A DNA stretch of 64,000 bases, taken from Eudoraea chungangensis (lineage in GTDB: Bacteria; Bacteroidota; Bacteroidia; Flavobacteriales; Flavobacteriaceae). Location: NCBI RefSeq assembly GCF_029360665.1, contig NZ_JARDUB010000001.1, forward strand, positions 806,001 through 870,000, written 5' to 3'. Within the stretch, counting starts at the first letter, position 1. Every line of letters starts with the position of its first letter. Shown piece after piece: positions 62,971 to 64,000 of the stretch. Made by a program: the position numbers and the translations under genes. Below the pieces are notes generated by a model, which was not told the DNA's origin, did no database searches, and was given only the letters and a program-made list of their open reading frames with translations.

Positions 62971-63666
62971 ATGATTGAAACACAAAATTTAACGAAGACG
63001 TATGGAAAAGATACGGTACTAAATATCCAATCCTTGGATATCCCGAAAGGACAGAGTTTTGGTCTAGTAGGAAATAATGGGGCCGGAAAGACAACGTTTT
63101 TTAGTTTGCTATTAGACTTAATTCGGCCTTCTACGGGCAGAATTATTAATAATGGAATACAGGTAGACACAAGCGAAGAATGGAAGCCTTTTACCTCTGC
63201 TTTTATTGACGAATCCTTTTTAATTGGGTATTTGACCCCTGAAGAATATTTCTATTTTATTGGAGATTTAAGGGGTCAATCGAAATCGGATATAGACCTT
63301 TTTTTGAATGATTTCCATGCTTTTTTTCACGAAGAAATCCTGGGAAAACAGAAGTACCTTAGGGATTTATCTAAGGGTAATCAAAAGAAGGTTGGTATTG
63401 TAGCTTCCTTAATTGGCTACCCGGATGTAGTAATATTGGACGAGCCATTTGCAAACCTTGATCCTACCACTCAAATAAGACTTAAAACATTAATAAGGGA
63501 ACTAGCCGAACAAAGAGACCTGAGTATTTTGGTCTCTAGCCATGATTTAATTCACGTTACAGAGGTATGCGAAAGGATAGTTGTTTTGCACAAAGGGGAA
63601 GTGGTCAGGGATATTAAAACTTCAGAAGAAACCTTAAAAGAACTTGAAGTTTTTTTTGGAGGTTAA
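62971..63666 (+). CDS. ABC transporter ATP-binding protein
   Basis: A 231-residue ATPase. Walker A is GNNGAGKTT (34-42), the signature-like motif is DLSKGNQKKVG near 133, Walker B is VVILDEPFANLDP near 152, and the switch His follows in ILVSSHDLIHVTE. All key residues look intact. It pairs with the DUF5687 membrane protein just upstream. A small hydrophobic reading frame overlaps its 3' end, and sprE follows. Confidence 0.94.
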   Translation: MIETQNLTKTYGKDTVLNIQSLDIPKGQSFGLVGNNGAGKTTFFSLLLDLIRPSTGRIINNGIQVDTSEEWKPFTSAFIDESFLIGYLTPEEYFYFIGDLRGQSKSDIDLFLNDFHAFFHEEILGKQKYLRDLSKGNQKKVGIVASLIGYPDVVILDEPFANLDPTTQIRLKTLIRELAEQRDLSILVSSHDLIHVTEVCERIVVLHKGEVVRDIKTSEETLKELEVFFGG

Positions 63667-63823
63667 ACCCTTCTTTGAATACACTGTATCTCTAGTGAGG
63701 AAGTTATACATCGCTGCCTTTTTAGGAAACTATTTGATACTCGGTTTTAGTTTTTTAATCATCCAGTTCTTTAATCAGGGCGCAAGTATAATATTTTTTC
63801 TGTTTTTTAGTTTACTAGACTAA
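63656..63823 (+). CDS. Possible small hydrophobic protein (55 aa)
   Basis: A 55-residue frame in the gap between the ABC ATPase and sprE, which overlaps the ATPase gene by 11 bp and stops 15 bp before sprE. It reads MEVKPFFEYTVSLVRKLY, then two hydrophobic segments (IAAFLGNYLILGFSFLIIQ and GASIIFFLFFSLLD). The spacing is typical of an operon and the composition of a small membrane protein, but the DNA is T-rich, which favours chance hydrophobic frames. A TTG start is assumed; GTG at 63695 is an alternative. Confidence 0.42.
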   Translation: MEVKPFFEYTVSLVRKLYIAAFLGNYLILGFSFLIIQFFNQGASIIFFLFFSLLD

Positions 63824-63838
63824 AGATTACCATCAATT

Positions 63839-64000
63839 TTGAATCTTCGAAAATTCTATTTTGTCGCGAGTATAATTGTAGTATTACTCAGCAATGCTTG
63901 TTCTACCAAAAAAGACACTTTTGTCAATAGAAATTGGCATGCCCTAAACACAAAGTACAACGTCTTGTATAATGGCAATAATGCCTTTGATATAGGCAGG
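63839..64000 (+). CDS. sprE: Gliding motility/T9SS lipoprotein SprE (PorW), N-terminal part only
   Basis: The first 54 residues of a gene that runs off the window. They show a lipoprotein signal ending in VVLLSNAC and the mature start CSTKKDTFVNRNWHALNTKYN, then VLYNGNNAFDIG. This is the conserved beginning of SprE/PorW, a TPR lipoprotein needed for gliding and type IX secretion in Flavobacterium and Porphyromonas. The start is TTG at 63839; an in-frame stop at 63821 excludes longer forms. Only the N-terminus can be judged. Confidence 0.8.
   Translation, partial: MNLRKFYFVASIIVVLLSNACSTKKDTFVNRNWHALNTKYNVLYNGNNAFDIGR

Overview
The window looks like a chromosome segment of a member of the Flavobacteriaceae (Bacteroidota), probably a marine or surface-attached one. 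The evidence is low G+C DNA, several gliding/type IX secretion (T9SS) proteins, many families typical of this group (DUF4175, DUF4837, DUF4254, DUF5687, DUF6427, DUF6341, DUF6909-like, recalled from memory rather than searched), and repeated TAnnTTTG promoter -7 boxes with little Shine-Dalgarno signal. I see no insertion sequence, CRISPR array, prophage, tRNA or rRNA gene.

Layout. 1-2496 (minus): a PorP/SprF-like protein (cut by the window edge) behind a large Ig-like adhesin with a gliding-motility C-terminal sorting domain. 2780-7188: glnS, an SPFH membrane protein and gltX. 7435-14087 (plus): a DUF4175 giant with a collagen-like stretch, ybeY, mnmG and a methyltransferase; mnmG is bracketed by two parS-like 16-mers that are exact reverse complements of each other. 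14335-20088: OmpH-like lipoprotein, holB (minus), pgk, a LysM lytic transglycosylase and a DUF4837 lipoprotein. 20108-24205 (minus): two tandem 56-residue membrane proteins, a PorE-like OmpA protein with duplicated SPOR-like modules, and tatA. 24384-26755: M23 peptidase and GH3-family protein.

26832-55037 is a large surface-polysaccharide locus. It begins with a DUF6909-like protein that resembles nucleoside phosphorylases at its C-terminus, then a Wzz-like protein and the dTDP-L-rhamnose genes (rfbBACD). Next comes a complete-looking CMP-legionaminic-acid pathway of the GDP-linked type (legB, legC, legH, legI, legG, ptmE, legF, plus Gfo/Idh and SDR oxidoreductases). It is followed by two acyltransferases, a Wzx flippase, a candidate nonulosonate transferase with sialyltransferase-like motifs, and two Wzy/WaaL-like membrane proteins. 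A second block (48276-52331) carries an epimerase, a GT4 glycosyltransferase and gmd-rmd for GDP-D-rhamnose. Then come the WcaJ-like priming transferase and a UDP-xylose synthase. From 26832 to 48142 the genes run in one direction with overlaps or gaps under 80 bp, so they are probably co-transcribed.

55122-64000: purD, DUF6341-like (minus), DUF6427-like, DUF4254, a GT9 heptosyltransferase-like gene, a TetR regulator with a palindromic operator, a PaaE-like oxidoreductase, a DUF5687 permease with its ABC ATPase, a possible 55-residue membrane protein, and the start of the gliding/T9SS lipoprotein SprE (PorW), cut by the window end.
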